A program made the translations under genes and the position numbers. A stretch of DNA of 34,239 nucleotides. Origin: Thermoplasmata archaeon (GTDB lineage Archaea; Thermoplasmatota; Thermoplasmata; Thermoplasmatales; Thermoplasmataceae). Positions 18,305 through 29,017 of the stretch are shown piece after piece (the stretch's first letter is position 1; every line of letters starts with the position of its first letter). Under the pieces are notes generated by a model. The model ran no database searches. It saw only the letters and a list, made by a program, of their open reading frames with translations, and was not told where the DNA came from. The stretch spans positions 1-34,239 of the forward strand of contig JAJYUI010000005.1 in NCBI GenBank assembly GCA_021792595.1, read 5' to 3'.

Positions 18305-19948
18305 ATGGGAGAAGGCGATAAATTGAGAAAAATTGGTGAAATTGCTTCAGGTCTTGGAATAAACGAGGACGAGTACGAGCCGTACGGCCCCTATATGGCA
18401 AAGGTTTCTCTCTCACTCCTGAGGAGGCTGGAGGGGAGGAAGAACGGGAAATTGATACTGGTGACAGGAACCAGCCCCACGCCTGCAGGGGAAGGCAAGA
18501 CGACAACAACGATCGGCGTTGCCCAGGCTATGAGGAGTATAGGAAAGAGTGTTTCAATATCCCTGAGGGAGCCATCTCTCGGCCCATGCTTCGGGATCAA
18601 GGGCGGTGCGACGGGAGGGGGAAAATCCACCGTTCAGCCTAGCGACAGGATTAACCTGTTCTTCACTTCCGATTTCCCGGCAGTGTCAACCGCGCACAAC
18701 CTGCTCTCGGCAATGATAAACAACCACATTCACCATGGAAACAGGCTTAACCTGGATCCGAAGAACATCGTTTTTCCCAGGACCATAGACATGAACGACA
18801 GGTCGCTCAGGAATATTATTGTGGGTGTAGGTGACAAGTCGATGGGGGAGATGATGACTGATCATTATGTCATCACCCCTGCATCCGAGATCATGGCCAT
18901 ACTCGCACTTTCGTCAGGTTACGAAGACCTCAAGAAGAGACTGGGAAACATTCTGATAGGGTTTGACACTGCGAGGAACCCCGTCTATGCAAGGGACATC
19001 AGGGCAGAAGGAGCTATGGCAGCCCTGCTAGGCGAGGCCCTAAAGCCAAACCTGGTTCAGACGGTTGAAGGGGTCCCGGCCTTCATACACGCGGGACCGT
19101 TCGGAAACATAGCTCACGGGACCTCAAGCATACTGGCGGCAAAGACAGCGCTGAAGCTGACAGACTACGTGTTCACAGAAGCCGGATTCGGCTCTGATCT
19201 GGGAGCGCAGAAGTTCTTCGATTTCGTTACACAGGTCGGCGGTCTTGACGTTCATGGGGTGATATTAGTTACGTCAATAAGGGCCCTAAAGCACCAGGGA
19301 GGGGCGAAGGACGCAACCGTGGAAGACGTCGAATCAATTTCCAGTGGTATGTCCAACCTGATGAAGCATGTGGGGATAGTGCGCAGCTATGGATTCAGGC
19401 CACTCGTTGCAATAAACCAGTTCGACCACGACACCGAGGCTGAAAAGAATTTTGTCACGAGCAAGCTTGACTCAGAGGGGGTCAAGTGGGCATTCTCCAC
19501 GGTGTTCAGGGATGGCGGCAAGGGAGGAGTTGACATGGCTAACAGGATCCTGGAACTGGTGGGCGAAGAGCCAGTGGAGATCAGGAGAAAGTATCAGCCC
19601 GAGGACGATGTCGAGACAAAGATCAGGAAGGTGGCAACGCAGGTCTACGGTGCCAGTGACGTAGACTTCACGCCAGAGGCCAGGAAGAACCTCAGGACCA
19701 TCAAGAAGCTTGGGCTTTCCAATTCCCATATATGCATGGCAAAGACCCAGTATTCACTTAGCGACAATCCCAAGCTACTGGGATCGCCTGAGAACTTTAC
19801 GGTGAAGGTGACAGCGATCAGGATCTCGAACGGTGCGGGCTTCGTGGTTCCATATCTCGGGGACATCATGACGATGCCGGGACTCCCTGCTGCACCTGCT
19901 GCAGAAGAAGTAAGCATCTCGGACGACGGTGTTATCTCAGGGCTGTAG
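18305..19948 (+). CDS. fhs: Formate--tetrahydrofolate ligase
   Basis: LILVTGTSPTPAGEGKTTTTIGVAQAM, REPSLGPCFGIKGGATGGGKSTVQPSDRINLFFTSDFPAVSTAHNLLSAMINNHIHHGN. Confidence 0.97.
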   Translation: MGEGDKLRKIGEIASGLGINEDEYEPYGPYMAKVSLSLLRRLEGRKNGKLILVTGTSPTPAGEGKTTTTIGVAQAMRSIGKSVSISLREPSLGPCFGIKGGATGGGKSTVQPSDRINLFFTSDFPAVSTAHNLLSAMINNHIHHGNRLNLDPKNIVFPRTIDMNDRSLRNIIVGVGDKSMGEMMTDHYVITPASEIMAILALSSGYEDLKKRLGNILIGFDTARNPVYARDIRAEGAMAALLGEALKPNLVQTVEGVPAFIHAGPFGNIAHGTSSILAAKTALKLTDYVFTEAGFGSDLGAQKFFDFVTQVGGLDVHGVILVTSIRALKHQGGAKDATVEDVESISSGMSNLMKHVGIVRSYGFRPLVAINQFDHDTEAEKNFVTSKLDSEGVKWAFSTVFRDGGKGGVDMANRILELVGEEPVEIRRKYQPEDDVETKIRKVATQVYGASDVDFTPEARKNLRTIKKLGLSNSHICMAKTQYSLSDNPKLLGSPENFTVKVTAIRISNGAGFVVPYLGDIMTMPGLPAAPAAEEVSISDDGVISGL

Positions 19949-20043
19949 GGCGAAAGCCGGTCCGCTTTCCCCTTCCTTTTTTTTCACAATGCATTCTACC
20001 AGGATCATGGAAACTAATTCAAGCATTCAATCACTGTAACCTC

Positions 20044-20877
20044 ATGTCTTCTAGGGAATATTCCGCCATAGTTTACGAGAAGAGGGACAGGAGGGCAACA
20101 ATCACCATTAACCGACCGGAGAAGTACAACGCCTGCAACAGCAAGGCTGTGAGCGAGATATGTAACGCACTTCTTGACAGCTGGGCAGACAGCAGCGTGG
20201 GGGTCGTGGTCTTCACCGGTTCCGGCACCAAGGCGTTCTGTACGGGAGGGGACCAGGAGACAAGGAGTGAGGGTGGATATGCGCACAATGACAAGGAAGC
20301 TGATCCCATGGCAAGCATTCCGCTTGAGGAGGGTTGGCAGTTTGTCACATACCTGCTCAGGCACATACCCAAGCCAGTCATTGCCAGGGTGAACGGATAT
20401 GCTATAGGCGGCGGTCATGTGTGGCAGGTCAACTGCGACCTGAGCATTGCGGCGGAAAGCGCTTCCCTCGGGCAGGCCGGACCAAGGGTCGGCAGCTTTG
20501 ATCCCGGCTATGGCACAGGCGAACTGTCCAGGGCGGTCGGAATCAGGAAGGCGAAGGAGATTTGGCTCCTCGCCAGGCGCTACTCCGCTTCAGAGGCCAG
20601 GGAAATGGGCCTGGTGAACTTCGTGGTACCGGACCCTGAACTTGACCGTGAGGTGGACAGGGTCTGCGATGAACTTCTCCGGATGAGTCCCACGGCACTG
20701 AAGATGATCAAGTATTCCTTCCTGGCAGACTCCGAGGGCCTTGCCGGGATCACCGAACTAGGGGTTGGCGGGCTATCACTATATTATGGAACCGGCGAGT
20801 CTTCTGAGGGCAGGAACGCGTTCATGGAGAAGAGGAAGCCGGAATTCTGGAAATATTATGAGCAGAAAAGGGATTGA
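20044..20877 (+). CDS. Crotonase-fold protein of the MenB/BadI-like subgroup
   Basis: FCTGGDQETRSEGGY, GYAIGGGHVWQVNCDLSIAAESASLGQAGPRVGSFDPGYGTGELSRAVG, SPTALKMIKYSFLADSEGLAGI, EGRNAFMEKRKPEF; GSFDxGYG and GGDQ are MenB/BadI-type motifs. Confidence 0.88.
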   Translation: MSSREYSAIVYEKRDRRATITINRPEKYNACNSKAVSEICNALLDSWADSSVGVVVFTGSGTKAFCTGGDQETRSEGGYAHNDKEADPMASIPLEEGWQFVTYLLRHIPKPVIARVNGYAIGGGHVWQVNCDLSIAAESASLGQAGPRVGSFDPGYGTGELSRAVGIRKAKEIWLLARRYSASEAREMGLVNFVVPDPELDREVDRVCDELLRMSPTALKMIKYSFLADSEGLAGITELGVGGLSLYYGTGESSEGRNAFMEKRKPEFWKYYEQKRD

Positions 20878-21768
20878 GTGCCCATGCAGGTAAGCAAAGT
20901 TGGAGTGGTAGGGTCTGGAGTCATGGGCCACGGAATCGCAATGTCTCTCGCCAGATCAGGATTCACCGTTGTAATGTACGACATCAAGGATGAATTTCTC
21001 GCGAAAGGGATGGAGGCAATTTCCTCCGGAAGATTCGGCCTGAAAGGCATGGTAGAAAGGGGAAAAATGACCGGAGATGAGATGAACTCCATACTTTCCA
21101 GGATTTCAACCACCACGGAAATGGGGGCTCTTTCCGGCTGCAACCTCATAATAGAGGCAGCTCCGGAGGACAGGAAGATCAAGGGTGAAATCTTCTCGAA
21201 GCTCGACGGCATATGCCCTGAATCCACGCTGTTTGCTTCGAACACTTCCGGCATAATGATCAGCGATCTGGCATCCTTCACGAAGCGTGGAGACAGGTTC
21301 GTGGGAATGCACTGGTTTAACCCGCCCCAGGTCATGAAGCTGGTTGAGATCGTCAGGGGCCCCGAGACATCCGGGGAGACACTTGAAACCATAGTGTCAA
21401 TATCAACCCGGATGGGAAAGACCCCTATAACGGTCAACGACGGCCCCGGTTTCTTCACGACCAGGTTCATAAATTCCTGGCTGATGGAGGCATACAGGCT
21501 CCTTGAGTACGGCGTGGCCGGGATCAGGGAGATAGACGAGATGTCAAGGCTCGCATTCGGTTTCCCAATGGGCCCTTTCGAACTTTCGGACCTCATCGGG
21601 CTGGATACCATGCTTCATGTTGCCGAATACATGTTCGAGGAGACAAAGGAACCGGCATATGCCCCCCCTACGGTGCTCAAGAAACTTGTGCTTTCAGGCT
21701 ACCTGGGAAAGAAGGCTGGAAGCAAGGGCGGATGGTATGACTTCTACGGGATTGAAGTGAAGAAGTGA
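20878..21768 (+). CDS. 3-hydroxyacyl-CoA dehydrogenase
   Basis: VGVVGSGVMGHGIAMSLARSGF Rossmann motif, FASNTSGIMISDLAS, FVGMHWFNPPQVMKLVEIVRG, NDGPGFFTTRFI; track start at 20878 or nearby ATG. Confidence 0.94.
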   Translation: MPMQVSKVGVVGSGVMGHGIAMSLARSGFTVVMYDIKDEFLAKGMEAISSGRFGLKGMVERGKMTGDEMNSILSRISTTTEMGALSGCNLIIEAAPEDRKIKGEIFSKLDGICPESTLFASNTSGIMISDLASFTKRGDRFVGMHWFNPPQVMKLVEIVRGPETSGETLETIVSISTRMGKTPITVNDGPGFFTTRFINSWLMEAYRLLEYGVAGIREIDEMSRLAFGFPMGPFELSDLIGLDTMLHVAEYMFEETKEPAYAPPTVLKKLVLSGYLGKKAGSKGGWYDFYGIEVKK

Positions 21769-21798
21769 TTCGCTGGGCTCAATGGGAATGCTGGCAGG

Positions 21799-22350
21799 TT
21801 AGCGGGCACTCCTGTAATGAAGCAGCAATTCACCTTGAGGCATAGTCTTCACGCCGATAAGCTTCAACGTTTCCTGCCTTTCCATTACCCCCCAATAATG
21901 AGGTCCCATGCCATAAATTACTGGCATAACCAGTATCCTGTACTCGTCCGCCAGCCCACTCTTGATAAAATCATGTGCGATGGCAGGACCACCCTCAACA
22001 ATTATGTCTTTCCCGGGTTCTTTTCTTATTTTCTCAACTAGTTCTTTGAGGTCTCCCTTCACTATCCTGCTATTGCCCCATGGTGCCTTCTGCAGAGTAT
22101 TGCTAAAGACTATCAGTTTGCATCTCTCAAGGAAATGGGAGTAATCGTACAGGTGTTCAGGATCCGCAGGTTTTCGTTTGGATACTGCATGAACTTCTGC
22201 ATGCCCTTCGTATGATCGCCTTCCAAAGATGATCTTATCAACGGACTCGTATCTGCTGATCCACAACTGTTTCCAGAACTCACTTGGTTCCTCCTCTTCC
22301 ATGTCAGATCCAGGATATTAGGCGAATACACCATAGCCGTCGAGCGTCAT
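21799..22350 (-). pseudogene. RibD C-terminal/dihydrofolate reductase-like protein with an in-frame stop near the N-terminus
   Basis: Reading upstream of the 22302 ATG in the same frame gives YMTLDGYGVFA*YPGSDMEEEEPSEFWKQLWISRYESVDKIIFGRRSYEG...; MTLDG is the expected first strand of RibD_C proteins. TAA at 22320-22318 interrupts it. Confidence 0.65.
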
Positions 22351-23388
22351 GTAATGTTAACCGTGTTCATTCCCGACATTGAACATACATGCCCTCCAGG
22401 ATTTAAGATATCACAGGTTTGAAAATAGAACCATCTCCATCTCAATGAGGCATTGGAAACGGGTTCCAGACAGGGATTCTGTGCTGTGTTGAGCGAATGC
22501 CTGAGCAGCTTGCAGTTTCATTCTCCTCTTTCCGTAATATTCGATAATTCTGGTGATGAAGGTCCAGAACCAACTTGCGTCGATGACCCTGAAGGATACA
22601 GCGTATTGCCTGCAGCTGGACCATCACCGGTACAGCCAGGCATCTGGTCTAATTGCATAATTTGGGATTTAGGATGCAACGAATCCGGGTGCAGCCTTGT
22701 TTTGATCATTGCAGGCCCAGCATTCACGCTCAGATCGGAATGATTGGGGATTTCAGCGTAAGTTTCTTGGCGATCAGCCTTTATGCCGTATATCCATATA
22801 TCCCTGCACCATGTGCTACACTGTCTAACGCTGTTTCTCAACATCTGATCCTGATCCCTGATACCCGCAGTATCATGCGTGGCTGGTTGAAGGCCAACAG
22901 CGGAATCCACGGTTCCGACGTTAACCGCATCATAGATTCCTGCAGTATCTGAAACAGTTGCAGATGTGTCAGGATTGGAAAGAATGGAGAAAAACATGCA
23001 AAAGAAATACATTGGCTAAACAATCATCGGGCCAACCTCTGCAGCCATGATGGCGTTTGCAATCGTTCCCAACTTCACTGCGTAGCAGCCTGCAACGGCA
23101 AATTGTTCTTTGCTGACATATGTTCTGTTCAATGGTTCTCCTGCGGGTGTACCGGCGATGAGCTTTTTGTTGTCCGCAGAATTCACGGGGAGATACATGC
23201 ATCCAATGGCAGGAAGGAGTTATACCAGGGACGCGGGGACAGCGGAGTTGCGTTTGAGCCACATTTTCAGATGAGCTTCGGGGCGATCTCCTCTTTGCGG
23301 ATTATGGGAAGGGATTTATCTGCATTAACGATAATCCGAAGTCTATGTGTCACTCTGTTCTCAAGCGGGCAAAGGATGTGGGGTTTGT

Positions 23389-24693
23389 TTGATCACTGCG
23401 GTTGTGGGTCTCCAGTTTGGCGATGAGGGGAAAGGGAAAGTGGTGGACTTTCTCAGCGGTTTTCATGGGATCGTGGTCAAGTACAACGGTGGAAGAAACG
23501 CCGGCCATACCGTTGTGACGGATGCGGGTACCTTCAAGTTTCACCTGATCCCATCCGGGTCTCTAAGGGCAAGGGAAATAGTCCTGGCAAACGGCATGAC
23601 TATAGATCCGTTCTACCTTGTTGAAGAGATCAGGAACGCAAGGGCCGCCAACCCTGACATAAAAGTTCTGGTGAGCAGGATGGCCCATGTTGTTACGGAA
23701 CTCCATATGTACCTGGACACGAGGGAAGAAGAGGCAAGGGGAGCCCTAAAGATCGGCACAACGGCCATGGGCATCGGGCCTGCTTATGAGGACAAATACG
23801 GCCGCACAGGAATAAGGATGGGAGATCTCGCATCCCCTGAAGTCCTGAAGGCAAAGCTCAGCCTGATGACAAGGATGAAGGCATCCCTGCTAAAGGGGAG
23901 CAAGTACGAGAAGCCAGAAGAGCTTGACAGGATTGTCGCCGAGCTGGCCGGAGCAGGGAGAGAGATTTCAGGCTACATGTGCGACACGGAGGTCTACCTT
24001 GACGGCTGTCATGGGAGAAAGGCCGACATCCTTTTCGAGGGATCGCACGGCACTCTCCTTGATGTGGATTTCGGGATGTACCCGTACGTGACTTCTTCAA
24101 ACACGCTGGCCGGAGCAGTCTCCGTGGGAAGCGGCTTTTCGTTCCGCAGGGTACACAATGTGATCGGGGTCGTCAAGACCTATATGTCGAGGGTCGGCGA
24201 AGGGCCATTTCCAACGGAGATTTCCGGAAATGAGGCAGACAGGTTGAGGGAAATGGGGCACGAGTACGGAACTACAACGGGCAGACCAAGGAGGGTAGGC
24301 TGGCTCGATCTTCAGCTGCTGAAATACTCAATAATGATAAACGACGTGGACAGCCTTGCACTGACAAGCCTTGACACCCTCGGGAAAATGTCTGAAGTCA
24401 GGGTCGGAACAGGATACAGGAAGGACGGGAAGGAGATCACCGGAATCATAAGGAGCATGAAGGAACTTGAGGGGCTTGAGGTCCAGTACAGGTCATTCCA
24501 GCCGTGGGGGGAACTATCAGACGGACAGGTTGAAGACATGATGAGGAGAGGAAAGGAGGCCATGCCTGATTCCCTGAAGGAATTCATAACATTCGTGGAG
24601 GACTCCACGGGAAAACCCGCTGAATTCATTTCACTTGGGAAGAAGAGGGAGATGACACTGGTTTCCGGAGTGTTTGCAGGACGCGTGAAATGA
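23389..24693 (+). CDS. purA: Adenylosuccinate synthetase; probable TTG start at 23389
   Basis: [63 protein letters not shown]; residues before LITAVVG are unlikely to be coding. Confidence 0.96.
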   Translation: MITAVVGLQFGDEGKGKVVDFLSGFHGIVVKYNGGRNAGHTVVTDAGTFKFHLIPSGSLRAREIVLANGMTIDPFYLVEEIRNARAANPDIKVLVSRMAHVVTELHMYLDTREEEARGALKIGTTAMGIGPAYEDKYGRTGIRMGDLASPEVLKAKLSLMTRMKASLLKGSKYEKPEELDRIVAELAGAGREISGYMCDTEVYLDGCHGRKADILFEGSHGTLLDVDFGMYPYVTSSNTLAGAVSVGSGFSFRRVHNVIGVVKTYMSRVGEGPFPTEISGNEADRLREMGHEYGTTTGRPRRVGWLDLQLLKYSIMINDVDSLALTSLDTLGKMSEVRVGTGYRKDGKEITGIIRSMKELEGLEVQYRSFQPWGELSDGQVEDMMRRGKEAMPDSLKEFITFVEDSTGKPAEFISLGKKREMTLVSGVFAGRVK

Positions 24694-24694
24694 A

Positions 24695-26356
24695 ATGACT
24701 GATGTGAAAGAAGTGATCAGGGCACCAAGGGGAACCGCGATAAGCGCAAAAGGGTGGGGACAGGAAGCCGCAATGCGGCTGATCATGAACAACCTTGATC
24801 CCGAGGTTGCCAAGGACCCTGACAACCTTATCGTGTATGGCGGAAAGGGGAAGGCCGCACGGAACTGGGAGGCATTCCACAAGATCGTGGATTCTCTGCG
24901 CAGCATGGAGAATGACGAGACACTCGTCGTTCAGTCAGGAAAGCCTGTGGGAATATTCAGGACAGGCCCAGAGGCTCCCAGGGTGATCATTGCCAACGCC
25001 AACATGGTCCCCAGGTGGGCCACGGATGAAATCTTCTGGGACATGGAGAAACGGGGCCTGACAATGTTTGGCCAGATGACGGCAGGGAGCTGGATCTACA
25101 TCGGGACACAGGGGATTGTCCAGGGTACATATGAAACACTCTGGGCAATCGCAAAGAAGGAGTTCGGCAGGGACGATCTAAGGGGAAAGTGGCTCCTCTC
25201 TTCGGGGCTTGGTGAAATGGGGGGTGCGCAGCCTCTCGCTGCAACAATGAACGGATGCACGTCAATCATCGTGGAGGTGGACAGGAGCAAGATCGATCGA
25301 AGGCTCGGAACCAGGTATCTTGACACATGGACTGACTCGCTCGACAGGGCGCTAAAGCTGAAGGATGAAGCAATCGAGTCAGGAAAACCGCTTTCGATAG
25401 GGCTGCTTGGAAATGCTGCCACGGTCTTCACGGAAATGGCTGAAAGGAAGATAGTGCCGGACATTGTCTCGGACCAGACGGCCGCCCACGACCTCAACAT
25501 CGGATACATCCCGGAGGGATACACAACAGGGTCCGCAGCTGAATTCAGGAACCGCGATCCTGAATCCTACCTGAAGGAGGTCTACAGATCCATCGTGAAG
25601 GAGGCAGAGGCAATCACATGGTTCATGGATAACGGCTCCAGGGCCTTTGATTACGGGAACAATTTCAGGACAAGGGCAAAGGAGGGCGGTTACGGAAGGG
25701 CATTCGACATACCCGGATACGTTCCGAACTACATAAGGGACCTGTTCGCGATAGGTTCCGGCCCGTTCAGGTGGGTGGCGCTTTCCGGGAACCCGGACGA
25801 CATATATGCCATCGACGAAGCGATCATGGAAAAATTTCCGGAGGACGAGCACCTGGTCCGCTGGCTGAAACTTGCAAAGGAAAGGATAAAATTCCAGGGT
25901 CTCCCTGCCAGGATCTGCTATGCAGAGTACGGCAGGAGGGAGGAACTGGGCCTTCTCATAAACGATCTTGTCAGGAGTGGGAAGGTCTCTGCCCCGGTTG
26001 CCATTGGCAGGGACCACCATGACACCGGTTCGGTGGCCTCGCCATTCAGGGAGACAGAGGCGATGAAGGACGGGAGCGACGCCATCGCCGACTGGCCCAT
26101 CCTAAACGCACTGCTCAATGCAATCTCGGGAGCCACATGGGTCTCAGTGCATCACGGCGGAGGCGTAGGCATAGGGAATTCAATACACTCCGGATTTGTG
26201 CTTGTTGCAGACGGGACAGATGATGCTGAGAGGAGGATAAGGAAGGTTCTCAATGCGGACCCCGGCCTCGGCGTGATAAGGCATGCGGATGCAGGATACG
26301 AAGCGTCGAAAGAGACGATAGAGAAGAAGGCCAAATTCAGGAGCCCGTACTTCTGA
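24695..26356 (+). CDS. hutU: Urocanate hydratase
   Basis: [78 protein letters not shown]-type segment [17 protein letters not shown]. Confidence 0.97.
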   Translation: MTDVKEVIRAPRGTAISAKGWGQEAAMRLIMNNLDPEVAKDPDNLIVYGGKGKAARNWEAFHKIVDSLRSMENDETLVVQSGKPVGIFRTGPEAPRVIIANANMVPRWATDEIFWDMEKRGLTMFGQMTAGSWIYIGTQGIVQGTYETLWAIAKKEFGRDDLRGKWLLSSGLGEMGGAQPLAATMNGCTSIIVEVDRSKIDRRLGTRYLDTWTDSLDRALKLKDEAIESGKPLSIGLLGNAATVFTEMAERKIVPDIVSDQTAAHDLNIGYIPEGYTTGSAAEFRNRDPESYLKEVYRSIVKEAEAITWFMDNGSRAFDYGNNFRTRAKEGGYGRAFDIPGYVPNYIRDLFAIGSGPFRWVALSGNPDDIYAIDEAIMEKFPEDEHLVRWLKLAKERIKFQGLPARICYAEYGRREELGLLINDLVRSGKVSAPVAIGRDHHDTGSVASPFRETEAMKDGSDAIADWPILNALLNAISGATWVSVHHGGGVGIGNSIHSGFVLVADGTDDAERRIRKVLNADPGLGVIRHADAGYEASKETIEKKAKFRSPYF

Positions 26357-26473
26357 AAAGGTATGGCGGCAGCAACTGAGAAATAGTCCAAGGCGATCAA
26401 AGGAGGCCACTGTGATGAGTTCAGCCTTGACTGACTTGTGATGACAGACGGGCGATCTGAGTGGTAAATTCCA

Positions 26474-26887
26474 TCAGATACCGTACTTGTAGGGAAGCAG
26501 GTCCATCATAAGGACCTTCCTGACGTTTCCATCCACCTTTATGATGACCTTTGTACCCGGATCATAGTCGGTGATTATCTCCCTGCACATTCCGCAAGGA
26601 GATACGATCTCGTACTCGTCAATGTCCCTGCTGACCCTCTGCACGGCAACAATGGTGTCGAATGAGTTCTTGCCGGCGAGAACCGCGTTGGCCAGAGCAA
26701 TGGGCTCAGCACACACTGCGATTCTCCCGACGTTCGCATTAATATGCACGGACACAAACACTTCCCCGTCTGCAGTGCGAAGCGCGGAACCGACACTGTG
26801 CCAGTGCTCGCGGTACCTCTTCCTTATGATGTCCCTTGCACTCTGTATGAGCTTGCGGTCCCCCTCTGTTAACTCGAATTCCCTCAT
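26474..26887 (-). CDS. Cytidine deaminase-like protein
   Basis: CAEPIALANAV and SPCGMCREII (C[HA]E...PCxxC zinc deaminase motifs). Confidence 0.88.
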   Translation of the reverse strand: MREFELTEGDRKLIQSARDIIRKRYREHWHSVGSALRTADGEVFVSVHINANVGRIAVCAEPIALANAVLAGKNSFDTIVAVQRVSRDIDEYEIVSPCGMCREIITDYDPGTKVIIKVDGNVRKVLMMDLLPYKYGI

Positions 26888-27061
26888 CTGCCTCGGATTT
26901 GAAATGCCTGATATTTAATTTTCCAGCCGTCCCCGGAATGGCTCCCAATTCCGGAAGTCTCTGTTATCCGGGCAAGTTCCATTCATCTTATAAGAGTCCT
27001 ATGGATAAATTAAAGGTATGTAGACGCAATGTAACCTGCATTCCTTTGGGGGAACTGAGAG

Positions 27062-28471
27062 ATGGACCCGGTTTCGTTCATTAGTTACCTGATCAACCAC
27101 TTCAGCTATACGGTGCTTCCAGTCCTGATAGGCATTGCCATATCCATTGTCGTTCATTACTCGGTTAAACACTCTTTAAGGCATACCAGGCTCTCGGGTG
27201 AAATCAGGGAGTCGGCGGTCATAGCCGTTCGCGGTCCCGTGGCAGTCGCAATTATAGGCTTTGCGGTTGGCCTTGCCGGATATTCCAATCCCTCCCTGTT
27301 TCCCTCATACCTTTCAGAGGGACTGCTGCTCCTCGTGATCGAGCTGCTGGTTCTGCTTGCATCCATAAATGCCGCAAGAAAGATCAGCGGCATACTCTTC
27401 AAGTCATACTTCAGGAAGGGGGGCGCTTCAAGGAAGCTCCTGCTGATGGGCGTTTATTCACTTGGCCTTGTCACGTTGTTCTACATTGTCCTGATATCAC
27501 CCCTTGAAACGACAGTGGAGAGCGATGCATTTCCGGCTATTGCCTTCATAACGGGAGTGATAATCACGTACCTGATTGCATACATTGCCAATCTCCTGAT
27601 CCTCAGGTACCAGTCCATGATAAAGGAGAAACAGCCCCAGCTGAACACAATAATCACCTTCGGAAGAAGGGTGATTATGGGGGTCCTCGTGCTGATCGGT
27701 GTGAGCGCCACCGCCTTTGCTGCATTTCCCGGTGCTTCAGGTGCTGTGGCATCGCTGCTCGTGGCAGCAGGATTCACCAGCATCGTGATCGGACTGGCTG
27801 CCCAATCAAGCCTTTCCAACCTCATAGCCGGAATGGTGATCTCGACTTCCCAGCCTTTCAGGGTAGGGGACGCTCTTTCATACGCAGGAGAGTGGGCATG
27901 GGTTGAAGACCTGAAGCTGACGTTCACGATACTGCGCACCTGGGACAACCGGAGGCTGGTTGTACCGAACCAGATGTTCCTGAGCACGACCATGATCAAC
28001 TATGACTATGGAGATTCCACCAAGCTGTGCATAGTCTACGTCACAATCACCTATGAGTCTGACCTGGACAAAGCGATCGGAATACTGAAGGAGATAGCAA
28101 GGGAACACCCGGACTTTCTCCCGCAGGGGAACCTCCCGGTTGTGCACGTGATGGATTTCACGGACGGCCACTCCCTGGACGGCGTTTACCTCAGGCTGCT
28201 GAGCAGGGCAAAAGACCAGCCGACAAACTTCCAGATGTCAAAGGATATCCTTTATGAGGTGAAGAAGAGGTTCGACGCAAACGGGATACATCTAGCGTAC
28301 CCGAGAAGGCAGATAGTTATGGACGAGGGGAACAGGGGATATGCTGCTCCCACCAATTCTGATCCCAACGCGACGGTACAGCCGGGAAATGCGTTCGATC
28401 CCAGGACTGAGAAGGAGAAGGAAAGGGATAATCCCAGCGAGGGGGAAGCGGAGACCAAAGGCAATAAGTGA
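27062..28471 (+). CDS. MscS-family mechanosensitive channel
   Basis: Multiple N-terminal TM segments, then LLVAAGFTSIVIGLAAQSSLSNLIAGMVISTSQPFRVGDAL and WDNRRLVVPNQMFLSTTMINY. Confidence 0.92.
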   Translation: MDPVSFISYLINHFSYTVLPVLIGIAISIVVHYSVKHSLRHTRLSGEIRESAVIAVRGPVAVAIIGFAVGLAGYSNPSLFPSYLSEGLLLLVIELLVLLASINAARKISGILFKSYFRKGGASRKLLLMGVYSLGLVTLFYIVLISPLETTVESDAFPAIAFITGVIITYLIAYIANLLILRYQSMIKEKQPQLNTIITFGRRVIMGVLVLIGVSATAFAAFPGASGAVASLLVAAGFTSIVIGLAAQSSLSNLIAGMVISTSQPFRVGDALSYAGEWAWVEDLKLTFTILRTWDNRRLVVPNQMFLSTTMINYDYGDSTKLCIVYVTITYESDLDKAIGILKEIAREHPDFLPQGNLPVVHVMDFTDGHSLDGVYLRLLSRAKDQPTNFQMSKDILYEVKKRFDANGIHLAYPRRQIVMDEGNRGYAAPTNSDPNATVQPGNAFDPRTEKEKERDNPSEGEAETKGNK

Positions 28472-28606
28472 CTCCCGGACAAGCCTGGAATACAAAGGAA
28501 AACAATTTATGCGAACGCAGTATGCGTGGTTTCGTAACTGTGGACTCAGCCAACAGGAGACCCGCAGGGATGCACACGAGGCGGAACGGTAACCGCGCGA
28601 ATGAAT

Positions 28607-28679
28607 GCCGTGGTAGCTCAGTTGGGAGAGCGTATGACTGAAGATCATAAGGTCGCTGGTTCAATCCCGGCTCACGGCA
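28607..28679 (+). tRNA. tRNA-Phe (anticodon GAA)
   Basis: GCCGTGG...CTCACGGCA; D-arm GCTCAGTTGGGAGAGC, anticodon arm TATGA-CTGAAGA-TCATA, T arm GCTGGTTCAATCCCGGC. Confidence 0.95.
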
Positions 28680-28686
28680 TCCCAAT
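28668..28686 (+). repeat. Candidate attL (tRNA-Phe 3' end)
   Basis: CGGCTCACGGCAT-CCCAAT; 13-nt identical match to 33710-33722, then CCCAAT after a 1-nt insertion in the distal copy. Confidence 0.5.
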
Positions 28687-29017
28687 ACCGTAAGTATTTC
28701 TTTAACAGATCATGTAATATCTTTTCAGCAAATGTGAAGATTGCTGCAATTGTGACGACCAACCAGTGTCCGATACTATTTCCTTGCAGTACCGGGAATG
28801 ATTAAGTTTGGCTTGGTTAATTTGTGTACGTCATATCAATATCTGAACACTGGAATCCAAGGGCCTTCTTATAACCGCAAGTTAAGACCTTCCGGTAGAC
28901 GATGGATGAAATGCCAATCATGGAATTGCAAAAGTAGGTAGACGATAATCTAACGCATGATGGCCTATCTGTAACTGCCACCGAGTAATCTGGGCAGAAA
29001 ACTGGCATGCGGAATAG

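Noticed and set aside
20856-21611. 251-aa minus-strand ORF
   Set aside because: Antisense shadow of the 3-hydroxyacyl-CoA dehydrogenase gene.
25379-26020. 213-aa minus-strand ORF
   Set aside because: Antisense shadow of hutU.
28317-28685. 122-aa minus-strand ORF
   Set aside because: Runs antisense through tRNA-Phe and the 3' end of the MscS gene; GCREPGLNQRPYDLQSYALPTELPRH is the usual false translation of an antisense tRNA gene.
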